Positions 10,014 to 19,074 of a stretch of DNA of 64,000 nucleotides are shown here, piece by piece (the first letter of the stretch is position 1; every line of letters begins with the position of its first letter). The translations under genes were made by a program, and so were the position numbers. Under the pieces are notes generated by a model. It was given only the letters and a program-made list of their open reading frames with translations, ran no database searches and was not told the DNA's origin. Origin of the DNA: Procambarus clarkii. Its lineage: Eukaryota; Arthropoda; Malacostraca; Decapoda; Cambaridae. The stretch is taken from assembly GCF_040958095.1 (NCBI RefSeq), contig NC_091151.1, forward strand, positions 5,068,382 through 5,132,381, in the 5' to 3' direction.

Positions 10014-11543
10014 TTAAATTGGATGGGAAGGTATTTGCTCTTGGTCAGAGCTGTAATAGGCTTGTAGTTTCCGCTTGCATTGTTGAGCAGCAGCTCTAGT
10101 GGGTCGGTTGCTCGGTGGATCAGAATTGCTGTCCTCGGAAACTGTTGGTGAAGCTGGTTCTGGTAAACACTCTCGTTCTGCTAATTCGAGAGGTACCAAC
10201 TTCTCTAAGGTTTTTAGGGTAGTGTTGCCTCGGCATAAAACTTTCACTACTCTCAGGATACCTTGGTGATCTGGATGGATAGCAACAATTTTGCCTATGG
10301 GCCACTCTGCCCTTGGTCCATCACTGTCAACCAGTACTAGGTCTCCTGGTTTAAGTTGTACTTTATTATAGGGACTCGAAGCTCCGTAGTGGTACTCTCG
10401 AGTCCACACCTCATTCCACCTTTCAATGACTCTTGAGAGATGTTGGTAACTTTCTACTAAGTTACTCCTGGTTACATGTGAAGGGTCGACGGGGTCCTCT
10501 TCTGCTAAAGGTATGAGAGGACTCAGCAGGCCTCCATGTATCAAGTGTGAGGGACTCAGAGGTTCTCTCTGTGAGAAATCATCTGACAGGTATGTTAATG
10601 GGCGGTTATTGACTCGCGCCTCGATTTCCACAACAAGTGTTTGGAGTTCGGAGTAACTAATTTTTTGTCGATGTAAGGTTTTTCTTAAACACTTCTTGAC
10701 AGTTCCTATCATTCGTTCATAGAACCCACCTTGCCAAGGGGCTCTTGGAGCTATACATTTCCAGTGACATTGTCGTCTCTGCAGGACTGACTGTACTTCT
10801 GGATGATTCCATACTTCTCGCAGACAGGCTTCTCCTGCCACAAAATTGGAACCATTGTCCGATATCATTAGTTTGGGACAGGATCTACGAGCTGCAAATC
10901 TGCGAAAGGCTTGGATGAAGGCTTCAGCACTCATATCTGAAGTCACTTCTAAATGTACGCCTCTGGTGGTAGCACACGTAAAGAGGCAAATGTAAGCCTT
11001 CACTGGCATCTTATCTGGGTTGCCAGTGAGAAGCAAGGCTCCTGTGTAATCAACACCAGTGGTTTCAAAAGGACGAAGATGAACCACTCTTTCTTCAGGG
11101 AGTGGTGGAGGTCCTGGGTAAGGACATACTCGAGCATCGTATCCTTTGCAGATTACACAGAATTTAATAATTGACTTGACTGTCTGACGACCTTGAGGAA
11201 GCCAGTATTTCTGTCTAAGGTCGGTGAGAGTGTCTAACACTCCACCATGTAAAGTACCATATTGATGGTGATGTAAAACTAGAAGTTTGGTAATGATGTG
11301 GCGACGTGGTAGAAGAATTGGATTCTTTGTATCCAGATCAATTTTTGCATGAAGCAAACGTCCTCCACACCTTAATATACTATGGGTGTCGGCATCATAC
11401 CAGATACCTAGAGACTTAGTTAATTTATCTGGAAGATTTTCATATTCGCTTCCATATGTCTTGCTGTGCACGTTTGATCCAGTAGAGGATAGGATTGGGA
11501 AACTTATGTCTGATTCCAATCTTAGCAAGAAAGTCAAACACAT
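10014..11543 (-). CDS. pol: BEL/Pao integrase with zinc-binding and DUF5641-like C-terminal domains
   Basis: This frame of 509 codons is the most intact part of the element. The integrase inserts the cDNA copy into the genome. The zinc-binding H2C2 domain is at residues 88-132, with histidines near 92 and 99 and C129/C132 in CVIC. The catalytic core has D165 (TTGVDYTGA), D229 (LMISDNGSNF) and E276 (GGFYERMIGTVK), so the D,D(63),E triad is complete. A conserved VNNRPLTYLSDD motif follows. The C-terminal part, to about residue 440, has the GDLVLVDSDGPRAEWPIGKI pattern of the DUF5641 domain usual in BEL/Pao. It overlaps the RNase H frame by 104 bp in a different frame, and the similarity shifts between frames near 11443. 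The first 30 or so codons belong to the overlap and are probably out of frame. The ATG given is only the open-frame start, because the protein would be part of a polyprotein. Confidence 0.93.
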   Translation of the reverse strand: MCLTFLLRLESDISFPILSSTGSNVHSKTYGSEYENLPDKLTKSLGIWYDADTHSILRCGGRLLHAKIDLDTKNPILLPRRHIITKLLVLHHHQYGTLHGGVLDTLTDLRQKYWLPQGRQTVKSIIKFCVICKGYDARVCPYPGPPPLPEERVVHLRPFETTGVDYTGALLLTGNPDKMPVKAYICLFTCATTRGVHLEVTSDMSAEAFIQAFRRFAARRSCPKLMISDNGSNFVAGEACLREVWNHPEVQSVLQRRQCHWKCIAPRAPWQGGFYERMIGTVKKCLRKTLHRQKISYSELQTLVVEIEARVNNRPLTYLSDDFSQREPLSPSHLIHGGLLSPLIPLAEEDPVDPSHVTRSNLVESYQHLSRVIERWNEVWTREYHYGASSPYNKVQLKPGDLVLVDSDGPRAEWPIGKIVAIHPDHQGILRVVKVLCRGNTTLKTLEKLVPLELAERECLPEPASPTVSEDSNSDPPSNRPTRAAAQQCKRKLQAYYSSDQEQIPSHPI

Positions 11544-12168
11544 GTGCTGTCACTCTTAATAACTTACTTAAGTTAGAATAATTGTGAGGATCAATAGCTA
11601 AGATTCGATGAGGTTCTGGTTCTTTCATGGGAATAGTGATATTGGTCACTATGACTTGTGGCTTTTGTTTGGGCCACTGACCACCAACAAGCCATGAAGG
11701 TCCATTGAACCACAGCGAAGACTTGATAAGTTGTTTCAGTGTTAATCCTCGAGATAAATAATCTGCAGGATTGTCCTTAGTAGGAACATGTCTGAATTTA
11801 CATCCAGCAGATAATTCATGAATTTCCCTAACACGATTACTGACGTAGGGAGTTTTATTATTGTTGTTTCTTACCCATTGTAAGACTGCCTCATTGTCTG
11901 ACCACACGACAATCTCACCAAAGTGGATATTATTGAGTGTCCTAGTCAGGCAATGAGCCAATCTTACTCCCACCAGCAATGCAGTCAACTCCATTTGAGG
12001 TAAAGATCTCTTCTTAATGGGAGCAACTCTTGCTTTAGATGTGAGCAAAATTGATTGTGCACTATTAACTAAGTAGGCTACAGCGCCATACGCTTTGCCA
12101 GAGGCATTGCAGAAAACGTGCAAATTGGTGGGCAAGTTTTGTCCTGAAGCATTACGAGGAAATTTCAA
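11440..12168 (-). CDS. pol: BEL/Pao RNase H domain, with a catalytic Asp replaced
   Basis: RNase H removes the RNA strand during reverse transcription. In this 242-codon frame the first motif reads HVFCNASGKAYGAVAYL, with Asn at residue 21 where a catalytic Asp is expected. E60 (LPQMELTALLVG) and D91 (VVWSDNEAVLQW) are present. The segment after the domain (PADYLSRGLTL, then SLWFNGPSWL) is the standard BEL/Pao linker to the integrase. The frame is the same as that of RT upstream: only the TGA at 12244-12246 separates them, and the intervening 75 bp are open and encode plausible linker sequence, so the ATG at 12168 is not a real start. The frame ends in TGA after DIWKRI, while integrase continues in another frame. 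The D-to-N change, if not an assembly error, should disable the nuclease. Confidence 0.88.
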   Translation of the reverse strand: MKFPRNASGQNLPTNLHVFCNASGKAYGAVAYLVNSAQSILLTSKARVAPIKKRSLPQMELTALLVGVRLAHCLTRTLNNIHFGEIVVWSDNEAVLQWVRNNNNKTPYVSNRVREIHELSAGCKFRHVPTKDNPADYLSRGLTLKQLIKSSLWFNGPSWLVGGQWPKQKPQVIVTNITIPMKEPEPHRILAIDPHNYSNLSKLLRVTAHVFDFLAKIGIRHKFPNPILYWIKRAQQDIWKRI

Positions 12169-12243
12169 AACACCTAACTGATTAAAATCCGTTGAGAGTA
12201 TCTGCCATTTAGCTTGTAACTCACTTGGTAACGGATCATCCCA

Positions 12244-13419
12244 TCACATATGTTTCTGCCAGCATTCCTGCATTAGGAGTATGCCCCTTATTAATATAGG
12301 ACTAAGTAAGCCTAAAGGGTCAAATGGTTGACTGACATACGAGAGCAATGTTCTCATGGTAAGGGATGAATTATCGGTTTGTACTGATTTGACATTCATC
12401 TCGTCAGTACTTGTGTTCCATTCCACACCTAGAACCTTTAATTGATTAGGTACCTGATAACCTGGAAAATCTTTCTCGATTATCTGGTTTAATGATTCAT
12501 CATTTGAGGCCCATGATTGTAGTGGCATATTGGCTCCTAATAACTCACGGTTAGCCTCATGGTAGATTTCTACCAAATTAGATTGATCATTTGTAGTTCC
12601 CTGAAAATTGTCGACATACAAGTTGTCACTAATTTCTGCCTTATAAGGGCTATTTGACTTCCTCAAATGTGTGTCTAATGTTGCTTGCAATAGAAATGGG
12701 GAAGACGTCGCTCCGAATAATACTGAGGCAAAACGATATGTGATGATATCACTGTTAGGTTCCAGTGGGTCCTTAATCCAGAGAAACTTAGTGTAATTAC
12801 GATCCTCTTCCTGTAAACCTACTCTAAGGAAAGCTTTACTGATATCAGCAGCATAAGCAAAAATACCAGTGCGGAATAGTAATAGCACATCATGTAGCCT
12901 TTGGGTTAGGCTAGGTCCCGTTTGGAGACATTCATTCAAAGACACACTGCTTGGTTTCACTTTGGCACTACAGTTGAAGACAATACGTATTGGTGTTGTC
13001 AATGAATCTTTCACCACAGCGTGATGGGGTAAATAGTGACCTATTTTCCGGTCATCATTATCAACAACCTCGATAAATTTACTGTTGAGTTGTTGTTGGA
13101 TTAGTTGATGATACATGTTCAGTTTGTCTGGCTGCTTCTGCAGTCGTGTTAATTCAGACTGCAATTGAGAGGCTGCCATGAAATAATTAACTGGAAGTTG
13201 TGGATGATTCAACTTCCATGGGAGTCTCACCCAGTACTGTTTATCTTTATAGACAACTGTATCCAGATATTGCTGGTAAGTCCACATATCATCAGGGCTT
13301 GGTTGTTCAGGGATAATACCTAAAGTGTCTAAATCCCACAGACGATGTACAGGTGGATCAGACTCAATATCTCCAGATATTTTCTGAAATGTAGGGGTGA
13401 CTGTTCCAAGCCTAGTCAC
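12244..13419 (-). CDS. pol: BEL/Pao reverse transcriptase
   Basis: RNA-dependent DNA polymerase of the element, 391 codons opening with GTG. The N-terminal stretch with LWDLDTLGI (residues 27-35) is the BEL/Pao lead-in to RT. The first catalytic Asp is D192 in AADISKAFLRVGL. The conserved FGATSSPFLLQATL is at 235-248. The catalytic box reads LYVDNFQG (residues 267-274), that is YVDN, with D270 kept and the next Asp replaced by Asn. FDPLGLLSPI, the usual BEL/Pao motif after RT, is near residue 367. The GTG overlaps the protease TGA in a -1 frame arrangement, so RT would need a frameshift or, more likely, an indel broke a single pol frame. It ends in TGA at 12244-12246, in frame with the RNase H. 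Confidence 0.92.
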   Translation of the reverse strand: MTRLGTVTPTFQKISGDIESDPPVHRLWDLDTLGIIPEQPSPDDMWTYQQYLDTVVYKDKQYWVRLPWKLNHPQLPVNYFMAASQLQSELTRLQKQPDKLNMYHQLIQQQLNSKFIEVVDNDDRKIGHYLPHHAVVKDSLTTPIRIVFNCSAKVKPSSVSLNECLQTGPSLTQRLHDVLLLFRTGIFAYAADISKAFLRVGLQEEDRNYTKFLWIKDPLEPNSDIITYRFASVLFGATSSPFLLQATLDTHLRKSNSPYKAEISDNLYVDNFQGTTNDQSNLVEIYHEANRELLGANMPLQSWASNDESLNQIIEKDFPGYQVPNQLKVLGVEWNTSTDEMNVKSVQTDNSSLTMRTLLSYVSQPFDPLGLLSPILIRGILLMQECWQKHM

Positions 13420-14132
13420 GCCACTATTATATTGTTAGATTGTTGGTTGTTTGACGCTGGATTTTGTTGGAAAAGCACCGGTCCAGTAAGCAACTTGCCT
13501 CCAGCAGACGACAACAAATTCATTCCGTGTTGTCTGGTGCATCCCGTTATAAATTTATAATAATGATCCGCGCCTATAAGAATTCCAACATCAGTGAGGC
13601 AGTCAGAATTTATTTTGTAATCTGCTAGCCTCATGCGGTTTCGTTTAAGATACTTCCCAGTGCGAGCTAATCCTGTGACCTGCAGGTCTGTAGGAAGTTT
13701 ATCTACTACTACCGCTTGTATTGGACTAGTGGAAGATCCAAGTCTCACTAATACCTTAACTACTTGGTATTCACGAGGTCCACTATTAGTCAAGAAACCA
13801 GAAATATTTAATCTCACACTTTTGGCAGGTTTTAATTTTAACTGCTTGACTAACTGTTGTGTAATGAAGGTTTTTTGTGACCCTTGATCAAAAAGACCAC
13901 TAGTGTTAACTCTAGATTTCCTGTTTATTAGTCTAAGTTGAGCTGTAGGCAGAGTGGTATTATTGCCTGACTCAGTAGCAAGTACATTTATTTCTTGATG
14001 CACTTTGCAATATTGAACTGTGGTGGAATTCGTGGAATTCTCCCCACTTGTCATGGATTGGGTAGAAGTTTTTCTACATAAGGCGTAGTGATGTACACCT
14101 TGGTTGCATCTACTGCATGAACGTAGTTGCAC
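13416..14132 (-). CDS. pol: BEL/Pao third zinc knuckle and aspartic protease (DUF1758)
   Basis: This frame of 238 codons opens with GTG inside the gag frame (82-bp overlap, -1 phase). It starts with a zinc knuckle, CSRCNQGVHHYALC at residues 6-19 (C-x2-C-x4-H-x4-C), that belongs with the two knuckles at the end of the gag frame. The protease follows: LFDQGSQKTFI at residues 80-90 aligns with the active-site loop of DUF1758 proteases, with DQG where D-S-G or D-T-G is the classical triplet. VLIGADHYY (about 192-200) is the conserved second half. The protease would process the polyprotein. The frame ends at the TGA overlapping the RT start. Because the knuckles are split between frames, a mutation or sequencing indel near 14120-14135 is as likely as programmed frameshifting. 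Confidence 0.85.
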   Translation of the reverse strand: MQLRSCSRCNQGVHHYALCRKTSTQSMTSGENSTNSTTVQYCKVHQEINVLATESGNNTTLPTAQLRLINRKSRVNTSGLFDQGSQKTFITQQLVKQLKLKPAKSVRLNISGFLTNSGPREYQVVKVLVRLGSSTSPIQAVVVDKLPTDLQVTGLARTGKYLKRNRMRLADYKINSDCLTDVGILIGADHYYKFITGCTRQHGMNLLSSAGGKLLTGPVLFQQNPASNNQQSNNIIVA

Positions 14133-15352
14133 GTTTTGGGATCATGAGAGCCCATGCACCTGGTGCACCTGTGTATTTCTTGTAACTGTTTGATCCTGGT
14201 ATTATAATTAGGATAAACAGAGCATTGGTAGGTGGCATGTCCTTGACTACAAAACAGACACCTTCTTTCTTTGGTAGACTTGGCCTCTTTAGCAGACAAG
14301 TCATTGGTTACCTCAGAAGGAGATACCGAATAAGCACCTACATTACCACTCCTCTTTCCAGTGGATGGAGTAGTCCTATATTTATACTTACTAGACTTAT
14401 TCAAAGTCGGTTTGGGTTTGACTGAAGTGTCAATATTAGGTGGTTTAGACTCAGGTTTAATCTTATCATGGGTCTTCAACCTGTTAACCGTTATTCTTAG
14501 TCCCTCGAATATTTGGTCAAGAGTGAGAAATTCGGTTTTATAGTGTGAGCAGAGCTCTGCTAAGATATTTTGAGGTAATTTCCTCTGCAAAAGTAACTTG
14601 ATTGACCATTCCGAGGCTGGTATATCAACTTTAGTACCTAAGGCTTTTACTAGAGACTCTACTTCTAGTCTGAAGCTTTGAAGTGACTCTGGTCTGCTAT
14701 TTGGTGCATTCAGATCTAGCAATTGGTAATAAAGGTTAGCTATACTCAACTCTTTGTTGCAATAGTTCAACTTCAACAGTTTTATAGCTTCCTCATAATT
14801 ACTCTCAGTGAGAGTTAGGTTATGTATGACCTTTTTAGCCTCTACTTTGAGAAGACTAAGTAGGTATAAGAATTTGGAAATCTTGTCAAGAGACGATTTC
14901 TTATGTATATGAACTTCAAATGAAGTCCAAAAATTGTCCCAATTTTCTGTATCCAGCCCTGTAAATGTAGGTAAGTCTAAAGTGGGCAAACGAATCTCTG
15001 GCAATTGGTTACTGAATTGAGACATAGTATTATTGGTATTGGATTTAGATTGTGTTGCCAGATTGGATAGCATGTAAAGCTTATCTTGAATCTCATCTTC
15101 ATATTGGGAAATATCTGCTATAATTTGACCCAATTCATCAGGATCAGTTTCTATGGTATTCAGTATAGCAATATAAGACTGACTTGTAGATTTAACTTGA
15201 TCAAATTTCAGATCAGCCACTCTCACTGATGTCTCTAATTGATAAGAATCAATGGGAGTTGCTTTAGATAAGCCCTCAGACTTGTTAATTAGTCTGGTTA
15301 AATGACCTTTAAGGCCAATATAGGTTCTCCCTAATTGCTCAGGAGTAGCCAT
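14051..15352 (-). CDS. gag: BEL/Pao gag (DUF1759) with two zinc knuckles
   Basis: Structural protein of the virus-like particle, 433 codons. The ATG at 15352 is the first in a long open frame about 1.2 kb after the 5' LTR and gives a plausible N-terminus (MATPEQLGRTYIGLKGHL). Residues 1-120 look helical. LPTLDLPTFTGLDTENWDNF at about 119-138 begins the DUF1759 domain, which runs to about residue 290. A basic, low-complexity linker follows. Zinc knuckles are CLFCSQGHATYQC at 365-377 (C-x2-C-x4-H-x4-C) and CTRCMGSHDPKTC at 396-408 (C-x2-C-x3-H-x4-C). The last 25 residues, past CNYV, are in the overlap with the protease frame and are probably out of frame. Confidence 0.92.
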   Translation of the reverse strand: MATPEQLGRTYIGLKGHLTRLINKSEGLSKATPIDSYQLETSVRVADLKFDQVKSTSQSYIAILNTIETDPDELGQIIADISQYEDEIQDKLYMLSNLATQSKSNTNNTMSQFSNQLPEIRLPTLDLPTFTGLDTENWDNFWTSFEVHIHKKSSLDKISKFLYLLSLLKVEAKKVIHNLTLTESNYEEAIKLLKLNYCNKELSIANLYYQLLDLNAPNSRPESLQSFRLEVESLVKALGTKVDIPASEWSIKLLLQRKLPQNILAELCSHYKTEFLTLDQIFEGLRITVNRLKTHDKIKPESKPPNIDTSVKPKPTLNKSSKYKYRTTPSTGKRSGNVGAYSVSPSEVTNDLSAKEAKSTKERRCLFCSQGHATYQCSVYPNYNTRIKQLQEIHRCTRCMGSHDPKTCNYVHAVDATKVYITTPYVEKLLPNP

Positions 15353-16522
15353 GATGGGCTAAAGTCCAAACTTCATGGAATTAGAATAAGTATTACTAAT
15401 GAAGCTTGAGTACTTGTTCATTAGTTGACAAGTAATATTAAATATAGCCTAATTTAACGTGGCTAAATTATACTCTACCTCACTTGAGGTTAAATGTACC
15501 TACCTAACAACAAAGAGCTAGATATTTTGTGCACTGTCTGAACTTCACCATTAACTTTCGTCCGGTTAGCTCTTCTATATCACCATTAGATGTAATGGTG
15601 ATCATCCAGCAATACACAAAATAATGAGTACAAGATGAAATAATATGGAGACACTCCAATCAGAGTTATCTCAAAGTTTAATCCCACCCTTGATAGGGTC
15701 AGCACAAATGGTATAATACATACACTACTGACTAGCTTAAGTCTAGTCGTGATAATTCCTACCTAAGAAACTACAAATTTGTTTAGTCTGGGTTTGTGCC
15801 AAATTCAGCACAATCACAGCCTAAATTCTACCTAATAAGATTGGTAAAGATTATTGTGGTGCAGTAATGTGAATATAGTTGTGCTGTATTTTTGGGGTTT
15901 TTGGATTTTATAGTTTATAATATATACACTATTAGAAATTATGTGTATAAGAAATTAAATGAACACAAGAGAATTAATTGTGTTTGGCAAGTATTCTACT
16001 GCCGTAAATAATATCTAACTCCTGAATGTACTTCCTAATTGTGGAATAAAATGTTATCAGGGTTAGTAGTGATTAATTAGTATGGGATCAGCAATTTATA
16101 TTAGTATACTGGATCCTAAAATGTTAATGATCCACTGACTTGAGTGAATCAGTAATTATGGAATGAATTCAAGCTATAATGGACAGTCTGCTGACAGCCG
16201 TATATTGAAATATTTGTATAGCCCAAATAGATAACACATAATTGGTGTTAGTGATTAATATACAAGTTATGAGCTGTTGCTCCTGGTGACCTAAAGATTC
16301 TTACTTCAGTATGAAATGTAGGCCTAAGTGTTGTGGTCAATTAACTGTGTCCCACGAGTGCTACCTTATACATGAGGTGTAAGTAGCAATGACTTGGTGT
16401 GACTTAGGCTAACCTATGTTACGCTGTTGGTAGACACAATTAATTAAAATGGTTAGTCTAGACTACTTCACACATTGATTAGTTATTACTAATTAGTATG
16501 TATATTTATATTTTGTGTTTAT
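15353..16522 (-). other. BEL/Pao 5' leader between primer-binding site and gag
   Basis: About 1.17 kb of A/T-rich sequence without a long frame. It is part of the transcribed leader by position. No packaging signal can be identified by eye. Confidence 0.7.
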
Positions 16523-16540
16523 CCGGTTCGATAAGGACCA
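16523..16540 (-). promoter_or_regulatory. Putative primer-binding site, tRNA-Tyr-like
   Basis: Three bases internal to the 5' LTR, the + strand reads CCGGTTCGATAAGGACCA, so the sense strand begins TGGTCCTTATCG. TGG is the expected complement of a tRNA 3' CCA. From memory, the arthropod tRNA-Tyr 3' end is CCGGCTCGAAGGACCA; the site matches it apart from one substitution and a 2-base insertion. The tRNA assignment is tentative, but the position is right for a primer-binding site. Confidence 0.55.
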
Positions 16541-16543
16541 TAA

Positions 16544-18176
16544 TGTGGGAAGTTTGGGGCTTGACTCTATTTACTTAATTATTAAAGTAATGAAATCAAT
16601 TACGAAGGACCACCCGCTTTTATAGTAAAGCGGGAAACTAATAAAATGTGATCATTAGAAATTCCTGTAAGAACCAGTTACTATGGATAAATATTAGGAA
16701 ATATAATCACTTGAATAATTAATGGGCTGTATAAATAATTTACTTGAATCAAAGCCTCAAACACCTACATTTGGGGGTATTGCTAGAACTTCATATAGGT
16801 CTAGGAACTAGTGTGGTTCGTACACCAGTTCATTGTGTAATAACCTAATCTTATGACCAATTAAAGAATCAATAGAAAATCTATCACCAATAAAAATATA
16901 GATCATCAACATCAGAAATTAATCATTATAATATACACGTATTATCTCCAGTGTACAACATTCTATAAATGATAACTAAAATACTGATAATTTGAATAAT
17001 CAAAGAAATACGACAAGTCTTAGCTTGAAGACGTTTTCAAAGACATCAGTTACGAATCATCCTCGGGATCTCCGGAATTCCTGGATATGACTAACAAATT
17101 CACTGGGAGATGAATAACACGGGTAAAGTAAGAGCTCGTGAAATTCCTCACACGCGAGCAGTAAATTAAGGGATATTACGTAGCAATGTACTAGGCTACT
17201 AAATATCTGTATTCAAGAAATTGGGAATAAAATTAATTTAGAATACTAACATTTGGTTTATTTATGTCGCTCGACGTGACGACAAGCTACCCTGCTATAT
17301 ACAATCTCTAATGATGCATCAAAAGGGAGTTATATAAGTACTTAGCTAATAGGGCACTGTATAAGTTGAAGCTTGCCGAAACTCGCGTCCCAGGCTCTAG
17401 CGTCACAATCGCGAACACGTGGTGGCTAGTTTGGCTTGGATGTCGACGCGCTTATTTGGCCGGTCACGATGGATCACGTAGAACAAATTAACTAGTTCCG
17501 GGTTGAATGTCAGGTTAAATCTTGCTGACAATTCACCACAACGTATCCTAGACTCTGACACCAAACGAGTTGCTCAATTCCGTAACAAGTCTTCACGCCG
17601 CACACTGGCGACTTCTCCTCGAGCTGGCGTCTCCCTCTCCCCGGCGTCTCGCATTCGCCACAGAAATTATTTATCACGAATAATATTATTTTGCGCAGTT
17701 GTGGCCGCAGTTGTGGTCTTTGATGAAGACTGGGTTGTAATTCTAGGGAGCTAAATATTATTATTTTCTCGTCTTACGATGGTAAACGAGAAATGGAGAT
17801 GATTTTAGTTTTCTCCATGGCATTCACGCGTGACGTTAAATTTATTACCTAATAACAATTATAACTAAAATCTTTCGATTTGGCATTATTTGGGAGTTAT
17901 GTTATCGGTAAATAATTATCACACGGAATACTGATGTTTTTAGAGAATCACACTCAATTCTCTAACACACTGGATATAAATGTGTTTAGCTTGGTAGAAT
18001 CTGACGCAATACTGGCGTTTGGTTACGTAAGAATTCCAGCATTATTGTACAGATACAATTATTAGTTCAAATAAACACTACTGTTATTTAATTTTAGTTA
18101 CTACAGTAATTAGTAGATTTTAGTAATAATTAATAATAATACAACAGTATTTTATTAGTGTTGGAAATTTCCAACA
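16544..18176 (-). repeat. BEL/Pao 5' LTR
   Basis: 1,633 bp, the counterpart of 7920-9562. On the + strand it starts TGTGGGAAG and ends in the palindrome at 18159-18176. Being upstream of gag on the minus strand, it would hold the promoter. The open frame at 17503-17754 runs against the element and matches the one in the other LTR, so it is not a gene. Confidence 0.93.
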
Positions 18177-18181
18177 CGTCT
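18177..18181. repeat. Target-site duplication of the BEL/Pao element, right copy
   Basis: CGTCT immediately after the right LTR, matching 7915-7919. Confidence 0.9.
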
Positions 18182-18930
18182 CTACAGGTGTGACTTCCCA
18201 ATAATTGTATTTGATAGGCATATGTCTGTGTAGGGAATTTTATTCCAAACACTCTACAACAAAAAAACGGTGTGAAACAAGTATAAACTTGAAAAACATG
18301 AACAGAGTAAAAACCTTTTACGCACACGTGTAAAATTTTATTCGCCGCAAATTTATTTTACGCTCTGTTGACCAATTCTACCCATGTTCTTATAGAACTT
18401 TCTATTGCGAACACATTGCTAGAAAAATGAAATACGTAGCTTGGGAAATAATGTCAGGACAGTGAAATAAATATAAACTTTCAAAGCACTGTATCACAAC
18501 AGTGTCGTCGCTGCTGAAATCACGCTAACGCTTTGTCCACTTCCCACACCTGTGCGGGTCACCCCATACCATAATTATACATTCATAGGCATATGTCTGG
18601 GTGGGGAATTTTATTTCGAGTTCAGTGATATCAAAATTAACGCTGTAGGATCACTGTGGAGCTGACAACAAACGAAAGAGTATGAACATTTACTTCCTGT
18701 TTGGGTGTCATGGCGAGTCATCTTCGTGTTTATTTGTTTCGTGGTGGGATAGCAAATGCTTTGGTGACATTTTATGCATATGATCTTGTAGAGAATTTTA
18801 TTGCCAACACATTGATACCAAAATGAAATACATAGCTCGAGAATTGATGTTAGGAGCGTGAAAAGATTATACACTTTTTTGTGTTTACACTTGAGCGTCC
18901 AAAACGCCGCACGCACAATGCACTTTTTTT
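18182..18930. repeat. Degenerate tandem repeat of about 371 bp, two copies
   Basis: GGCATATGTCTG followed by GGGAATTTTATT occurs from 18217 and again from 18588 (offset 371). A second block, AACACATTG then AAATGAAATAC then GTAGCT or ATAGCT, occurs near 18410 and 18806 (offset 396). The copies are diverged by substitutions and indels. The sequence left of the BEL/Pao element (about 7790-7914) resembles the same unit weakly, so the retrotransposon seems to have inserted inside this repeat. No coding frame is credible in it. Confidence 0.6.
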
Positions 18931-18966
18931 TTCTGGAGTGCCACGCGCGCGAAAGTGATGTGACCA

Positions 18967-19074
18967 CAGTTGATTGACAGTTGAGAGGCGGGACCAAAGA
19001 GCCAGAGCTCAACCCCCGCAAGCACAATTAGGTGAGTACACTTGATGCAGGGCTGGAGTTTTGAAGAGTATTAA
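18967..19074 (+). repeat. LINE 3' tail, copy 2, tail only
   Basis: 108 bp matching the tail at 4435-4542. Here there is no reverse transcriptase in front of it: the similarity starts abruptly inside the 3' untranslated part, as expected for an extreme 5'-truncated LINE insertion. Confidence 0.8.

Larger units (their letters stand above)
7920..18176 (-). mobile_element. Complete BEL/Pao LTR retrotransposon, disabled
   Basis: The 10,257-bp element is bounded by two LTRs (7920-9562 and 16544-18176) and by a CGTCT target duplication on both sides. Coding is on the minus strand in the BEL/Pao order: gag (DUF1759 plus zinc knuckles), aspartic protease (DUF1758), reverse transcriptase, RNase H, integrase with a DUF5641-like C-terminus. 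No envelope frame is present. The coding region is broken by frame changes at gag/protease, protease/RT and RNase H/integrase, and by one in-frame TGA between RT and RNase H. The LTRs differ by several indels, so this is not a fresh insertion unless the assembly added errors. The LTRs, at 1.6 kb, are long for the family. Confidence 0.95.

Noticed and set aside
14134-14140. CCCAAAA heptamer on the minus strand as a -1 slippery site for gag-protease frameshifting
   Set aside because: The gag codons read CCC AAA, so the heptamer is not in the X XXY YYZ phase needed for a -1 slip.
18611-19027. Minus-strand frame of 138 codons
   Set aside because: It runs through the degenerate 371-bp repeat and the LINE tail and resembles no known protein.
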